Shown here one piece after another: positions 1 through 14,000 of a stretch of 64,000 nt of DNA (the first letter of the stretch is position 1; every line of letters begins with the position of its first letter). Under the pieces are notes generated by a model. It saw nothing but the letters and a program-made list of their open reading frames with translations. It had not been told where the DNA came from and did no database searches. The stretch lies in contig NC_088715.1 of assembly GCF_963576615.1 (NCBI RefSeq), forward strand, positions 65,051,981 to 65,115,980, given 5' to 3'. Both the position numbers and the translations under genes were made by a program. The stretch is from Watersipora subatra (Eukaryota; Bryozoa; Gymnolaemata; Cheilostomatida; Watersiporidae).

Positions 1-1479
1 CTTGTAAAAAGCTCATGTAGCTACCATATAACTATATTGTAATGTTTTAATTCTCCACATAATTTATTACTGCTCAATTTTTAAAGACAAAAAGTACCAG
101 TAGAATCACTGATTTAAATCAATTCTCTGTTTGCTCTAGTTACATTGAATAAAACTAAAACAAACCAAACTGCTTTAGCACAATAAGACACTATAAGCCT
201 TACAAGGGTCAGGCTGCATTTCACAAACCTCTTTCTTGGGACATTTTGGGGCTGTGTTTTTGTATTTCCATGGTTTTTGTCTCCATGCTGCCATGATCTA
301 AAAGGTTCAATGGAGATAACCAAAACTACGTTTGACAATTATCTGTACCAATCATAGAGAGTTCATGAAAACATTCAATAAACGTACAAGTGTCACCAAG
401 CTTTTGCCATACAAATAGCTTTATGTGTAAAACTTTCTGCGAAAACGTTATAATATTGGCTATGGTAAACAAAGTAACAAATAGCCCAATTATACTTAAT
501 AATAAATATTTATAGACAGACTCTTCCATCATACAAAAAATAAAAGTTAACTCCCATCTCTCCAAATAAACATATGACATCCCTCTGTCGCAGCTAATAA
601 AATATAACTCCGGAGAATGAGCAATGTATTGATTAATCTGAAAGACACATTAGTGCAGCAAACAAAACTCACTATAGCAAATAGACTGTACCAGCCAAGT
701 GTTTGCTTTAAAAATGAAGGTAAGCCCTTAAACAAGCATGACCAAAGGAGGAACTCCACTTCAAGCTAGAAAACATTAGAAAAAATTTGGATTACAGTAG
801 GAAATAAATACGAATAGGGTAATAAAACATACGTTTAATCATCGAAAAAACAAGCAAAATTAACTTACGGTTACAGCAAAACAGGGTTCAAACGATTGCT
901 TCCTTGATCTATTTAAATAACTGGCACGATTAGTTGCCTTTTCACCGCAAGCAAGCCGGATGCTGGTCTAAGCTACAATGAGGAAGAGTGTTACTGTGTA
1001 CGAGGCGTATGGACCCACCCCGCAGGTTAGTAGCAAACCCAGAACGGGTAAATTGAAGATATCAATGGCCCAATCAATGATCGCATGCAATAAATGACGC
1101 AACGAGCGCGTACTGCATAGCGTGCGCTACTACACTAATTGTTGCCAGTGCGAAATTGAGCATCGCCTAATGTTTCGATAAACTTCATGTATTATGTAAA
1201 GAAAAACATGATTTATCTCAACTTATGGATGATGATCTCCGTTATGCATGTTAAGGCATACAGGTTTGACGATCTAAATAGGTTTCAACAAATTGGCAAT
1301 AGAGGTTTGTAGATATAACTGGCTTCAAGTTTTTGATCACAGTTTTGCTCTGTGTCGATCACTGCTACCTGCACTGATCTGTACCCGTACTTATCTATGG
1401 CTATACTTTATTATTATTAGTAATATTATTACTACTTACCATATCATAAATTTTGCCATTTTTATATTTCACCGTTCAG
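1..1479. other. No gene recognised; AT-rich flank
   Basis: I find no convincing exon here. Short open frames on the minus strand (114-759) are AT-rich and have no recognisable motif. The stretch 930-1150 is more GC/CpG-rich than its surroundings. A minus-strand GTAAGT donor-like site lies near 868, so this could be the non-coding 5' end of a leftward gene, but no coding exon supports that. The first exon of the rightward gene that follows may lie here or before the window. Confidence 0.4.
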
Positions 1480-1740
1480 TTTGCTGGGATGCCATGCTAC
1501 TAGATGTGAACGCCAAGCTCACAACTCTGGGCAGCTGTTTCTATCCAAAGAACTCGTCTCTGTCTCCTCATCTCGTTCCCAGTCTTTTCATCAATGGTTC
1601 ATCAAGGCTACCAGACGTTTTGTTCAATCCGTTACACTATGCAGATTTTGTCGGCTTCACAGATGAAATGTATTACAGCCATGAAACCTTTCATCTTACC
1701 ACTAACGATGGAGTGAAAGCAGTGAAAACAAGAGGACTGA
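1480..1740 (+). CDS. Possible upstream exon of the cysteine-rich gene
   Basis: A frame stays open for 86 codons between a possible acceptor (CCGTTCAG, ending at 1479) and a possible donor (GTTAGT at 1741). Used this way it starts with two bases completing a codon and ends in phase 1, which fits the phase needed by the exon at 2084. The peptide has two Cys and an N-glycosylation motif (NSS) but resembles nothing I know. A second frame is open over part of the same stretch. Treat it as a candidate only. Confidence 0.22.
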
Positions 1741-2083
1741 GTTAGTACCAACACTTACTACTTTTTAGTAAATGCATTACAACTACGCTATCGCAAAACA
1801 AGTGAAGCGCTTTAGATTTCTAGAAGTATTTTATCATTAGATACTCGTTCTTTCTGATTTGTGTCCACAAACTGTTTTAATAACACCATGTTTTGTAGGC
1901 ATAAAATTAGTTGTATTCACTATTAATGCACTACTCGATACTGAAATTTGGTAGCCTTGGCAGCAGGCAGCTCTGAATAAATAACACTGTACCTTTCTGG
2001 ATAATTTATTGTACTCTGTGTGATATGGTGTTACTAAGGCCCATAGACTGTACTCCATGATTTTCCTTAAAATCTCATTACAG

Positions 2084-5000
2084 ATCACACACTCGCGATG
2101 CAAGTTATGGAAGGAGATAAGAAAGCCGTTAAAAACCAGTACACACAATTCTGTGCCGTTCAGACTCACTTCAGACCAGTTCTCGATTGTCTCTCAAATG
2201 AGATTCCAACTTTATTGGATGTGAGTTTCCTTGTTCAAACCTTTTGAATGTGGGTTTTTTATCTACTGTTTTAGACTATTAAGGATGGGTATTTAGTCTA
2301 TTCATTGTGTTGCCACGTTATACTTGTAATGGTTGGACCAATGGCATAAAATACTAGAGGCACTGTTCTGTCCTATATAGTCTGAGGACAATTCACTGCA
2401 ACGCTAGAGTAACTTGAAGCAATAGACCGCAATGTTGACAATACAGTTTATTAAAATGATTAGTCAGATAGTCATAAAGTGAACCAAACACATTTTCATT
2501 AAAATGCCACTAGTTGTACTTGTCTAGGTACCACTAGTCGTACTTGTCTAGGTACCACTAGTCGTACTTGTCTAGGTACCACTAGTCGTACTTGTCTAGG
2601 TACCACTAGTCGTACTTGTCTAGGTACCACTAGTCGTACTTGTCTAGGTACCACTAGTCGTACTTGTCTAGGTACCACTAGTCGTACTTGTCTAGGTACC
2701 ACTAGTCGTACTTGTCTAGGTACCACTAGTCGTACTTGTCTAGGTACCACTAGTCGTACTTGTCTAGGTACCACTAGTCGTACTTGTCTAGGTACCACTA
2801 GTCGTACTTGTCTAGGTACCACTAGTCGTACTTGTCTAGGTACCACTAGTCGTACTTGTCTAGGTACCACTAGTCGTACTTGTCTAGGTACCACTAGTCG
2901 TACTTGTCTAGGTACCACTAGTCGTACTGTCTAGATACCACTTGTCGTACTTCTCTAGGTACCAAAAGCTTTAAGTGCTGTATGTAAATAATACTGTGAT
3001 GGCAGAAGGTAGCCAGGTCTAGGGCCAAGGTTAGCCATCATAACGGGTCGACCGTGCTGAGGCCAAGACGGCCTGGCCTCTAAGCTACTAGGGACTCGGA
3101 TAAGCCCTGCCGAACCGAGGCAAGAGGAGACATAGCCGGCCCTCGACCCAGCCTGAAGTATGACCGGCCATTGGCCGGTGAGGACAACTGGGCTGGCCAC
3201 TGAGCCAGCAGGTAAAGAACCGACCCGCTACCAAGCCGGCAGATAAAAGACAGACCGGCCACTAAGCCCGTACTAAAAAAACTGACCTACCACAGAGTCG
3301 GAGGCTACCAAGAGGCGGAGCCTTCCAACACAAACGATATGTAAGGAGCCCGGCAAGCAGAGGTGGACAGAGCATGAGAAAGCCTCGTTATATGCAGTTA
3401 CTTGTCGCACACCTATTAACTGTATTTTAGTATATGTTGTATGTATATATAAATATTATATGTGTATACAAATATATTTTGCCTTTTATACTCCAAGTGG
3501 TTTGATTCATAATGGAGCAGTAAAGGGCCACAGCCGATCCTTTACAATACAAACATGATAAGTTATCATCGATCTACCCAGTCTTTAGGGAGTAAACTTA
3601 CATAACATGAGTTGCCTTTCCTTTTTTATTTGTTATCAAATTGATTGTTTTAAATATTACTCAGGTTTTGAAATGGCTAAATGTCACCATCTCTGCCATC
3701 TTTCTCCTGTTAAAACAACCATTTCATCATCACCTCTGTCACCACATCACCTGCCCTATCATCTTTTCACCACTGCCCAATACCTTTTCACCACTGCCCC
3801 AACACATCTGCTAAATTATATTTACCGTACTGCTTTAGCTCTTAGTACATGTTCTCAGGCTATAGTTATTATTACAGGACTGTACTTGTTGTTAGAAGAA
3901 TCATATACTGTAGCAATTGTTATACGTTTTGCAATTATTTTCTCTTCTTAGAACACTCGTACCAGATACCTTATTACAAATATTTTGCTCTTTTGTTTCT
4001 TCACAGTGCACAAGGTCAGCTTAAGGTCAGGTTACTTTTTTATTTTTTTAGTACTACAAATACTACTGTCTGGAGGAAGAATCCATGGATGTTCTGCTTG
4101 GCATACAGCTCTCCATCATCAACTGGGAACTGTACGAAAACTTCTGTGAAGAGGTCATTGTTATAAATTGTACACACTAGCGTACTAATATATAAACCAC
4201 TGAAGACATATTTTATTTTGTATTATTTGTCAGACAAGGTAACCATGCATATTGATTTTAGTAAGTATACTTGAGGTTTGTCTACTATTTCAGTAAAGAT
4301 TTTTGCAGCAACAACGTGTCCCCAGTCTCCTGTTTGTTTACATGGCAGGTGAATGAGATCTTATAGATTCTTATGTCTGTGTTATGCTTCTTATGCATAT
4401 CGCGATGTATCAAGTGATGTCAATCACTAGTGATGCCAATCGAGAAAACTACAGACCATGTTCCAAGATGTTTCATGTATTGGAATTTCCCTAGCAGACT
4501 AATTTCGTTGTGCCTGGCTCTTTCGCTTTCCTATTGTCTATCATGAGAGGGAGAAGAAAAGAAGGAAGATTTTTCACTTCGGTAAAATAAATGTTTCTTA
4601 CAGATCTTCCGTTGTTCTCCGAATCCATTGGGTGAATGTAGGGCAAAACAGAACCCAAGAGTTGATCGCTCAGCTCCTGTAGCTACCATGGAATCAATCT
4701 GTACCATCATGCCTGACTTCAATGCCAAGGTGAGTGAAGTTAGGGTGTATGACAGACAAACTTTCTGACATAAGGAATCTCTGCCATAAATGCATGTTAT
4801 AGTAATAAATCATGGTGTTGGGCCTGTACTATATGACATATGCCCTGCGGGTAAAGCGTTGTGACATGTAGGTGCAATATAGTGGCATGTAGGTGCAATA
4901 TTGTGGCATGTAGGTGCAATATAGTGGCATGTGGACGCAGTATAGTAGCATGTAGGCGCAGTATTGTGGCATGTAGGCGCAGTATTGTGGCATGTAGGTA

Positions 5001-8000
5001 CAGTATAGCGGCATGTAGGTGCAATATAGTGGTATGTAGATGCAGTATTGTGGCATGTAAGTGCAGTATTGTGGCATATAGGCGCAGTATTGTGGCATGT
5101 AGGTGCAATATAGTGGTATGTACATGTAGATGCAGTATTGTGGCATGTAGGTGCAATATCGTGGCATGTAGGTGCAGTATAGTGGCATGTAGGTGCAGCA
5201 TTGTGGTGCGTAGGTGCAGTATAATAGCATGTAGATGCAGTATTGTGGCATGTAAGTGCAGTATTGTGGCATATAGGCGCAGTATTGTGGCATGTAGGTG
5301 CAATATAGTGGCATGTAGGTACAGTATAGTGGCATGTAGGTGCAATATAGTGGTATCTAGGTGCAGTATAGTGGCATGTAGGTGCAATATAGTGGCATGT
5401 AGGTGCAGTATAGTGGCATGTAGGTGCAATATAGTGGTATCTAGGTGCAGTATTGTGGCATGAAGGTGCAGTATAGTAGCATGTAGGCTTACTTTCAAAT
5501 AACTTTTAACTTTTGAAAGTTTTGTCAAGTGGAACAGCTGTTGTGCAGTGGTGTGAGTTTTCAAAAATGTAAGTTCAATCATATTATTACTTTGTCATGA
5601 GTTGTAAAAGTTAAAATTAGCAAAAGTTGTCGATTTCTTTGCAAACCCTCATATGGCTTTCCCTAAAACGGAGCGTTATGTTGTGAGCTGCATATTCCTT
5701 TCATTTAATGTTGCTTTTAGACTGAGATAAGATACACTTGTGTTGTACTTTTACAGATTGTTCCTTGTGTTCTGGACAGAATTAGGGACTGTCCCAACAG
5801 GATCAAGGTAGCTTACAATACATTCATTTACGACATCCAAGTCTTCCAGCAGCAGTTTCTTCCAAACACGGATGCTGTGAGGTCTCTGTGTCGCCTTGTA
5901 GAAAATACTTGCCCGGAGCATGATCACTGGGTATGTTGAGGCCGTGAGATCACTGGGTATGTTGAGGCGGTGAGATCACTAGGTATGTTGAGGCGGTGAG
6001 ATCACTGGGTATGTTGAAACCGTGAGATCACTGGTTATGTTGAAGCGGTGAGATCACTGAGTATGTTGAAACCGTGAGATCACTGGGTATGTTGAGGCGG
6101 TGAGATCACTGGGTATGTTGAGGCCATGAGATCACTGGGTATGTTGAGGCCGTGAGATCACTGGGTATGTTGAAACCGTGAGATCACTGGGTATGTTGAG
6201 GCCGTGAGATCACTGGGTATGTTGAAACCGTGACATCACTGGGTATGTTGAAACCGTGAGATCACTGGGTATGTTGAAACCGTGAGATCACTGGGTATGT
6301 TGAAACCGTGAGATCACTGGGTATGTTGAGGCGGTGAGATCACTAGGTATGTTGAGGCCGTGAGATCACTGGGTATGTTGAGGCCGTGAGATCACTGGGT
6401 ATGTTGAAACCGTGAGATCACTGGGTATGTTGAGGCCGTGAGATCATTAGGTATGTTGAGGCCGTGAGATCACTGGGTATGTTGAGGCAGTGAGATCACT
6501 AGGTATGTTGAGGCCGTGAGATCACTGGGTATGTTGAGGCGGTGAGATCACTGGGTATGTTGAGGTGGTGAGATCACTGGGTATATTGAGGCTGTGAGAT
6601 CACTAGGTATGTTGAGGCTGTGAGATCACTGGGTATGTTGAGGCTGTGAGATCACTGGGTATGTTGAGGCGGTGAGATCACTAGGTATGTTGAGGCCGTG
6701 AGATCACTGGGTATGTTGAAACCGTGAGATCACTGGGTATGTTGAGGCGGTGAGATCACTGGGTATGTTGAGGCGGTGAGATCACTGGATATGTTGAGGC
6801 GGTGAGATCACTAGGTATGTTGAGGCCGTGAGATCACTGGGTATGTTGAAACCATGAGCTCACTGGGTATGTTGAGGCGGTGAGATCACTGGGTATGTTG
6901 AGGTGGTGAGATCACTAGGTAAGTTGAGGCGGTGAGATCACTGGGTATGTTGAGGCCGTGAGATCACTGGGTATGTTGAGGCCGTGAGATTACTGGGTAT
7001 GTTGAGGCGGTGAGATCACTGGGTATGTTGAGGCCGTGAGATCACTAGGTATGTTGAGGCGGTGAGATCACTGGGTATGTTGAGGCCGTGAGATCACTGG
7101 GTATGTTGAAACCGTGAGATCACTGGGTATGTTGAGGCGGTGAGATCACTGGGTATGTTGAGGCTGTGAGATCACTGGGTATGTTGAGGCGGTGAGATCA
7201 CTAGGTATGTTGAGGCCGTGAGATCACTGGGTATGTTGAAACCGTGAGATCACTGGGTATGTTGAGGCGGTGAGATCACTGGGTATGTTGAGGCGGTGAG
7301 ATCACTGGATATGTTGAGGCTGTGAGATCACTAGGTATGTTGAGGCCGTGAGATCACTGGGTATGTTGAAACCGTGAGCTCACTGGGTATGTTGAGGCCG
7401 TGAGATCACTGGGTATGTTGAGGCGGTGAGATCACTGGGTATGTTGAGGCCGTGAGATCACTGGGTATGTTGAAACCGTGAGATCACTAGGTATGTTGAA
7501 GCCGTGAGATCACTGGGTATGTTGAGGCGGTGAGATCACTGGGTATATTGAAACCGTGAGATCACTGGGTATGTTGAGGCAGTGAGATCACTGGGTATGT
7601 TGAGGCCGTGAGATCACTGGGTATGTTGAGGCCGTGAGATCACTGGGTATGTTGAGGCGGTGAGATCACTGGGTATGTTGAGGTGGTGAGATCACTGGGT
7701 ATGTTGAGGCCGTGAGATCACTGGGTATGTTGAGGCAGTGAGATCACTGGGTATGTTGAGGCCGTGAGATCACTAGGTATGTTGAGGCTGTGAGATCACT
7801 GGGTATGTTGAGGCCGTGAGATCACTGGGTATGTTGAGGCGGTGAGATCACTAGGTATGTTGAGGCCGTGAGATCACTGGGTATGTTGAGGCGGTGAGAT
7901 CACTGGGTATGTTGAGGCGGTGAGATCACTAGGTATGTTGAGGCGGTGAGATCACTGGGTATGTTGAGGCCGTGAGATCACTGGGTACGTTGAAACCGTG

Positions 8001-11000
8001 AGATCACTGGGTATGTTGAAACCGTGAGATCACTGGGTATGTTGAAACCGTGAGATCACTGGGTATGTTGAGGCCGTGAGATCACTGGGTATGTTGAGGC
8101 GGTGAGATCACTAGGTATGTTGAGGCCGTGAGATCACTGGGTATGTTGAGGCGGTGAGATCACTGGGTATGTTGAGGCGGTGAGATCACTAGGTATGTTG
8201 AGGCGGTGAGATCACTGGGTATGTTGAGGCCGTGAGATCACTGGGTACGTTGAAACCGTGAGATCACTGGGTATGTTGAAACCGTGAGATCACTGGGTAT
8301 GTTGAAACCGTGAGATCACTGGGTATGTTGAGGCCGTGAGATCACTGGGTATGTTGAGGCGGTGAGATCACTAGGTCTGTTGAGGCCGTGAGATCACTGG
8401 GTATGTTGAGGCGGTGAGATCACTGGGTATGTTGAGGCCGTGAGATCACTGGGTATGTTGAAACCGTGAGATCACTGGGTATGTTGAGGCCGTGAGATCA
8501 CTGGGTATGTTGAGGCGGTGAGATCACTAGGTATGTTGAAACCGTGAGATCACTGGGTATGTTGAGGCCGTGAGATCACTGGGTATGTTGAGGCCGTGAG
8601 ATCACTGGGTATGTTGAGGCGGTGAGATCACTGGGTATGTTGAAACCGTGAGATCACTGGGTATGTTGAAACCGTGAGATCACTGGGTATGTTGAAACCG
8701 TGAGATCACTGGGTATGTTGAGGCCGTGAGATCACTAGGTATGTTGAGGCCGTGAGATCACTGGGTATGTTGAGGCGGTGAGATCACTGGGTATGTTGAG
8801 GCCATGAGATCACTGGGTATGTTGAGGCTGTGAGATCACTAGGTATGTTGAAACCGTGAGATCACTGGGTATGTTGAGGCCGTGAGATCACTGGGTATGT
8901 TGAAACCGTGAGATCACTGGGTATGCTGAAACCGTGAGATCACTGGGTATGTTGAGGCGGTGAGATCACTGGGTATGTTGAAACCGTGAGATCACTGGGT
9001 ATGTTGAGGCGGTGAGATCACTGGGTATGTTGAGGCGGTGAGATCACTGGGTATGTTGAAACCGTGAGATCACTGGGTATGTTGAGGCCGTGAGATCACT
9101 AGGTATGTTGAAACCGTGAGATCACTGGGTATGTTGAGGCGGTGAGATCACTGGGTATGTTGAGGCGGTGAGATCACTAGGTATGTTGAGGCCGGGAGAT
9201 CACTGGGTATGTTGAGGCCGTGAGATCACTGGGTATGTTGAATCCGTGAGATCACTGGGTATGTTGAGGCGGTGAGATCACTGGGTATGTTGAGGCGGTG
9301 AGATCACTGGGTATGTTGAAACCGTGAGATCACTGGGTATGTTGAGGCCGTGAGATCACTAGGTATGTTGAAACCGTGAGATCACTGGGTATGTTGAGGC
9401 GGTGAGATCACTGGGTATGTTGAGGCGGTGAGATCACTAGGTATGTTGAGGCCGGGAGATCACTGGGTATGTTGAGGCCGTGAGATCACTGGGTATGTTG
9501 AATCCGTGAGATCACTGGGTATGTTGAGGCGGTGAGATCACTGGGTCATTGACAACGAACTTACACAAAACTTTACTAGATTTTATCAGAAATTATTGAT
9601 ATTTTTCTATCATTTCTGATCGTTTTTTATGCTTGAGGGAATCGGACTGTCAGGATGTTTCAAGTCAAAAATCAACAAAACTTCTTCACGATTAAAATAA
9701 TTCGAAAAAAATAGTTCAAAATATTGTCACTAGTTGTTATAGTTGATCTCTGCTATTAGTAGTCAGTAGCTAGTAGTTAATATTGGCTATTAATAGTTAG
9801 TAGCTAGTAGTTAATATTGGCTGTTAGTAGTCAATAGCTAGTAGTTAATATTGGCTATTAGTAGTTAATAGCTAGTAGTTAATATTGGCTATTAGTAGTC
9901 AATTGCTAGTAGTTAATATTGGCTGTTAGTAGTTAATAGCTAGTAGTTAATATTGGCTATGAGTAGTCAATAGCTAGTAGTTAATATTGGCTATTAGTAG
10001 TCAATAGGTAGTAGTTAATATTGGCTATTAGTAGTCAATAGCTAGTAGTTAATATTGGCTATTAATAGTTAATAGCTAGTAGTTAATATTGGCCATTAGT
10101 AGTCAATAGCTAGTAGTTAATATTGGCTATTAATAGTTAATAGCTAGTAGTTAATATTGGCTATTGTGTTCAGGTAGCAGCGTTTCGTGTCTCCATTCTG
10201 TCGGTCTCTTAGCAACCATAGACATCAGAATCATACGTTCTCATGATCTGAGTGTTTGCACAGCGATTTAGCTTTGCTGATTTAAATACTAAAACGTCCT
10301 AGTAATCAGATTACCTCAAACATCAAAAACAATCACAAATGATAGAAAAACACCGATAATTTCTGATAAAATCTATTAAGATCTTTTGCAATTTGATCTT
10401 AAAAAGTTTTTGATAATGTAATCAGATGGTGTAGACAGTCACATGCCATGCATCTTCATGACATGAATTTGGTTTTCTTAAGTCTGTTGTTGATTTTAAC
10501 CAGGAAATGATGAACAGCGTTACCGATGAATGCTTCGAGTCTGTTTATGACATTAGCCGTAACTCGGATGGTATTTACCTGGATCGGATAATCAAGGGGG
10601 AGGGAAATGCAGTGCCACAGATTGAGGGCATGCCTATTTGCTACTCCTTCATGAATGTTAAGGTAAAGTGGATATTCTACTGATACAGAATTGAAGTGAT
10701 TTCCTTTTTGGTAAAATTTGTTCAGGGCATAAAGAGAAGATGAATAATCTATTTATAGTGTCTCAAGTGCTTGATCTTTTCATAAAGAAGTAGTCAGTGG
10801 CTTTGTAGGTGGCAGAAATAGGTTGAGTATCGGGTAATAGAAAGACCATGTACAGATATAAGGTGGGTGGTTTGTGGGTATGAAGACGAACTACTGGTCC
10901 TATTACTACTTTAGTAATATAGGTGGTCTGTGGGTATGTAGATGAAATACTAGTACTATTGTTACTTTAATAATATGGGTGGTCTGTGGGTACGGAGATG

Positions 11001-14000
11001 AACTACTGGTCCTATTACTACTTTAGTAATATGGGTGGTTTGTGGGTACGGAGATGAACCACTGGCCCTATTACTACTTTAGTAATATGGGTGGTTTGTG
11101 GGTACGGAGATGAACCACTGGCCCTATTACTACTTTAGTAATATGGGTGGTCTGTGGGTGCGCAGATGAACTACTGGCCCTATTACTACGTTAGTAATAT
11201 GGGTGGTCTGTTAAAAGACAGAAGGTTCTATTGATACGCAGGTAAGGTGAGTACTTGTAGATGATGTGAAGTGATTGTAGAGACAAGGTTATTTTGTGTG
11301 TGGATATGGAAATAAGGTGGTCTGTAGATTTCTATGAGATGCTTTTATGATCTACAGACATGTGTTCAGGACTCTGTTCAAATGTTGCCATGTCGTCAAA
11401 ATTATCGAATGCTGGTGGAAGAGCTACTCATGAAGATTACCGCTGCATGCCGAACCTACCTTAATAGAGAGAGCACATCTTTCTTCTCAACATTGTTTCC
11501 CACGGAGTATTCTATCTCAGGTGTGACCTTCCGACCTCCATGGTGGCGGCAGTCTACTAGCCCACCAATTCAACTAACATTCGGACCAACCACTCGACCA
11601 ATCCCTCAACCAATTTCCACTCCCCCAATAGTTGGTAAGTTATAAACTTTTTATTGGAAGTCGTCCGCAGTTCACAAATAATAACTAGTTTGTTTACCCT
11701 GTATATACTAACTAATCTGATCATCACAGAAGAGAAAAATGTCTTGTAAAAAAAAACATTTACAGAAACCTGTAAGAATTTTTAAAATTTTTAGTAGCAC
11801 TCGCTAGAAGTACTAATAGTAAGTACTAATAGAAAGTACTTACTATTATTACTTACTATTATTACTTACTATTAGTACTTACTAGTAATACTACTAGTAA
11901 CTATTAAAAGTAAGTTGGGGTGAAAGGTTAAATGAAAGACTTTGGATACACTTTCTGGGCATAAAATGGTAACAGCCTAAAAACATTCTAACAATTAAGA
12001 TTCTGGGAATAACTATATAAATTATCTAGTCTATGAATTTAAGAATATAAAAAGGTTTTGGAAAGGAACTCTAATAAATAAAACTTCAACCCAAAAGGGT
12101 ATTTTTTTTAAAAAGACCTTAGCATGACAAGAAAATTCATGACAGCATGTTGGAGTCGTCATCTATTCAACAATCTTGCATTATAAAAGGAAATGTAAGC
12201 TAGAACAATGAAACCTGAATTTCCATTCTCAGAAAATTTTAAAAATGCAGTTGAATCAGCAGAAATGCAGTTGAATCAGCAGAAATGCAGTCGAATCAGC
12301 AGAAATGCAGTCGAATCAGCAGAAATGCAGTCGAATCAGCAGAAATGCAGTCGAATCAGCAGAAATGCAGTCGAATCAGCAGAAATGCAGTCGAATCAGC
12401 AGAAATGCAGTCGAATCAGCAGAAATGCAGTCGAATCAGCAGAAATGCAGTCGAATCAGCAGAAATGCAGTCGAATCAGCAGAAATGCAGTCGAATCAGC
12501 AGAAATGCAGTCGAATCAGCAGAAATGCAGTCGAATCAGCAGAAATGCAGTCGAATCAGCAGAAATGCAGTCGAATCAGCAGAAATGCAGTCGAATCAGC
12601 AGAAATGCAGTCGAATCAGGAGAAATGCAGTCGAATCAGCAGAAATGCAGTCGAATCAGCAGAAATGCAGTCGAATCAGCAGAAATGCAGTCGAATCAGC
12701 AGAAATGCAGTCGAATCAGCAGAAATGCAGTCGAATCAGCAGAAATGCAGTCGAATCAGCAGAAACGCAGTCGAATCAGCAGAAACGCAGTCGAATCAGC
12801 AGAAACGCAGTCGAATCAGCAGAAACGCAGTCGAATCAGCAGAAACGCAGTCGAATCAGCAGAAACGCAGTCGAATCAGCAGAAACGCAGTCGAATCAGC
12901 AGAAACGCAGTCGAATCAGCAGAAACGCAGTCGAATCAGCAGAAACGCAGTCGAATCAGCAGAAACGCAGTCGAATCAGCAGAAACGCAGTCGAATCAGC
13001 AGAAACGCAGTCGAATCAGCAGAAACGCAGTCGAATCAGCAGAAACGCAGTCGAATCAGCAGAAACGCAGTCGAATCAGCAGAAACGCAGTCGAATCAGC
13101 AAAAACGCAGTCGAATCAGCAGAAACGCAGTCGAATCAGCAGAAACGCAGTCGAATCAGCAGAAACGCAGTCGAATCAGCAGAAACGCAGTCGAATCAGC
13201 AGAAACGCAGTCGAATCAGCAGAAACGCAGTCGAATCAGCAGAAACGCAGTCGAATCAGCAGAAACGCAGTCGAATCAGCAGAAACGCAGTCGAATCAGC
13301 AGAAACGCAGTCGAATCAGCAGAAACGCAGTCGAATCAGCAGAAACGCAGTCGAATCAGCAGAAACGCAGTCGAATCAGCAGAAACGCAGTCGAATCAGC
13401 AGAAACGCAGTCGAATCAGCAGAAACGCAGTCGAATCAGCAGAAACGCAGTCGAATCAGCAGAAACGCAGTCGAATCAGCAGAAACGCAGTCGAATCAGC
13501 AGAAACGCAGTCGAATCAGCAGAAACGCAGTCGAATCAGCAGAAACGCAGTCGAATCAGCAGAAACGCAGTCGAATCAGCAGAAACGCAGTCGAATCAGC
13601 AGAAACGCAGTCGAATCAGCAGAAACGCAGTCGAATCAGCAGAAACGCAGTCGAATCAGCAGAAACGCAGTCGAATCAGCAGAAATGTTATTATGATAGT
13701 TTGTTATTATTATTTTCTTTATTTATATCGTCATTAAAAACCTTAAAGTTGTAGAATCGACCTGCGCGAGGATTTGTATCCTCCATGCATTCAGTAGTCT
13801 CAGGACCACTGAAGGGAAACCTTAAAGTTGTAGAATCGACCTGCGCGAGGATTTGTATCCTCCATGCATTCAGTAGTCTCAGGACCACTGAAGGGAAACC
13901 AGTAATCTTAGTTACTACTAAATGAGCGAATGGTAACATTATAACAGCAAAGTGACAGCGGCTAATATCGAAAATACTGCTGCCATGCAAAGGCAATCGT

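Noticed and set aside
2499..2918. 139-codon VVPRQVRL repeat protein
   Set aside because: 24-bp tandem array in an intron; no gene context.
4797..5582. Open frames of 168-261 codons on both strands
   Set aside because: Products of a 21-bp minisatellite inside an intron.
5922..9546. CRISPR array
   Set aside because: No unique spacers; units are contiguous and the setting is a eukaryotic intron.
12208..13754. Three overlapping + strand open frames of 463-509 codons
   Set aside because: All three are the same stop-free 20-bp repeat in different frames.
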